DNA of 64,000 bases from DATHTS01 sp965219305 (GTDB lineage: Bacteria > Acidobacteriota > Blastocatellia > Pyrinomonadales > Pyrinomonadaceae). Of the stretch, positions 63,516 to 64,000 are shown one piece after another; within the stretch, counting starts at the first letter, position 1; each line of letters opens with the position of its first letter. The translations under genes and the position numbers were made by a program. The notes beneath the pieces are model-generated. The model had not been told where the DNA came from. It was given only the letters and a program-made list of their open reading frames with translations, and did not search any database. The stretch is taken from the NCBI GenBank assembly GCA_965219305.1, contig OZ244725.1, positions 4,464,001 through 4,528,000 on the forward strand, read 5' to 3'.

Positions 63516-64000
63516 TTATAAACATCTTACCAAACTTTCCTCACCATAAGGCGCAATTAACTTATCAAGAGGAAATTCGGTAGGACGGCTGCCTGCGTGT
63601 AATTTTAGATAATCACCAAACTCTCTGATAAATTTCAAGGGAACAAAAGATAAGTGAAGTCCAATATCTTTGCTGTTAATATCATCGTCGGCAGACCATT
63701 CACCTATTTTTCCAATTTCCTCGCCGGTTTTTACATTGAGTCGGCTTGTCGGTTCATTTCTTGCATTGAGATACAATTTTCCTTCGGTTAGTTTTCTTAA
63801 TTTGGCATCAACCTTTGTCAAATCTTTATAAACTACGACAACTCCGGTCTTTGTTAAAACCCAAACTCCATAGAGATGTGTCGGTTTATATTCTTGAGTA
63901 TATTGTCTGATAACCGCACCTTGTAATTCTTCAATTGTAACGACACGCCCTCCATTTTGCGGAGAACGAACGTGAATCCCGTCGTGATGTTTTCCGTATT
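63516..64000 (-). CDS. Protein of unknown function, N-terminus beyond window
   Basis: The frame is open without a stop from 63516 to the window edge, so the TTG at 63821 is only an internal codon and the true start is outside. About 160 residues are visible. They include HHDGIHVRSPQNGGRVV, YKPTHLYGVWVLTKTG and a C-terminal part with DKLIAPYGEESLVRC. There is no clear motif. The first visible part looks beta-rich. It is co-transcribed with the exported protein downstream. Confidence 0.6.
   Translation of the reverse strand, partial: YGKHHDGIHVRSPQNGGRVVTIEELQGAVIRQYTQEYKPTHLYGVWVLTKTGVVVVYKDLTKVDAKLRKLTEGKLYLNARNEPTSRLNVKTGEEIGKIGEWSADDDINSKDIGLHLSFVPLKFIREFGDYLKLHAGSRPTEFPLDKLIAPYGEESLVRCL

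Overview
The window looks like chromosomal DNA from a Gram-negative-type soil or water bacterium. The best guess is Acidobacteriota, class Blastocatellia. This is an inference from gene content, not a database match: TPR-bearing Ser/Thr kinases next to an ECF sigma factor, futalosine-type menaquinone genes (mqnA, mqnC), a surface protein ending in a carboxypeptidase-regulatory-like domain, and a zinc-ribbon kinase-like protein. No rRNA, tRNA, CRISPR array, transposase or phage gene was found.

Layout. (1) 1-6.7 kb: end of a TPR gene, a membrane-bound pseudokinase with a zinc ribbon, myo-inositol-phosphate synthase, a long-chain acyl-CoA synthetase and a small zinc-finger-like protein. (2) 7.2-24.5 kb: an exopolysaccharide locus. 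It opens with a sigma-region-4-like regulator, followed by an O-antigen-ligase/Wzy-like polymerase, three GT2 glycosyltransferases, a Wzx-like flippase, a CapK-like adenylating enzyme, a DUF362 protein, a methyltransferase, a possible deacetylase-fold protein, a heparinase II/III-family lyase, a decayed lipoprotein gene and a GT4 glycosyltransferase. (3) 24.6-33.4 kb: purine nucleoside phosphorylase, uridine kinase, a frame-disrupted GNAT acetyltransferase, a carboxylesterase, a 1603-residue patatin-membrane protein behind a good sigma-70 promoter, and mqnA. (4) 33.4-44.8 kb: a 1435-residue repetitive secreted protein, an ECF sigma factor, an array of 20-bp degenerate tandem repeats, and two tandem Ser/Thr kinase-TPR receptors that share stretches of exactly identical DNA. 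(5) 44.8-48.8 kb: an Imm63-like protein, an overlooked 28-residue membrane peptide gene with its own Shine-Dalgarno and terminator, mqnC, a four-helix membrane protein, a DUF1003 protein and miaA. (6) 48.7-62.5 kb, all on the minus strand: a molybdenum hydroxylase locus of the PaoABC type. One Tat-exported 2Fe-2S subunit and one FAD/4Fe-4S subunit are followed by three intact large molybdopterin subunits plus one deleted, frameshifted copy, a membrane-anchored metallo-beta-lactamase-fold hydrolase, XdhC and a MobA-like cytidylyltransferase. Hairpin-type intergenic repeats sit between the copies. (7) 62.7-64 kb: two genes of unknown function, the last cut by the window edge.

How the genes work together. 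Region 2 can build, flip, polymerise and trim an extracellular polysaccharide. Region 6 can make the cofactor (MobA-like and XdhC) and assemble a periplasmic oxidase whose large subunit may be interchangeable. Regions 3 and 5 hold parts of futalosine menaquinone synthesis. Region 4 is a signalling and surface-protein block. The most unusual signals are the expansion of large subunits around a single electron-transfer pair, the 20-bp-period array, the mosaic identity of the twin kinases, and the hidden small membrane gene.
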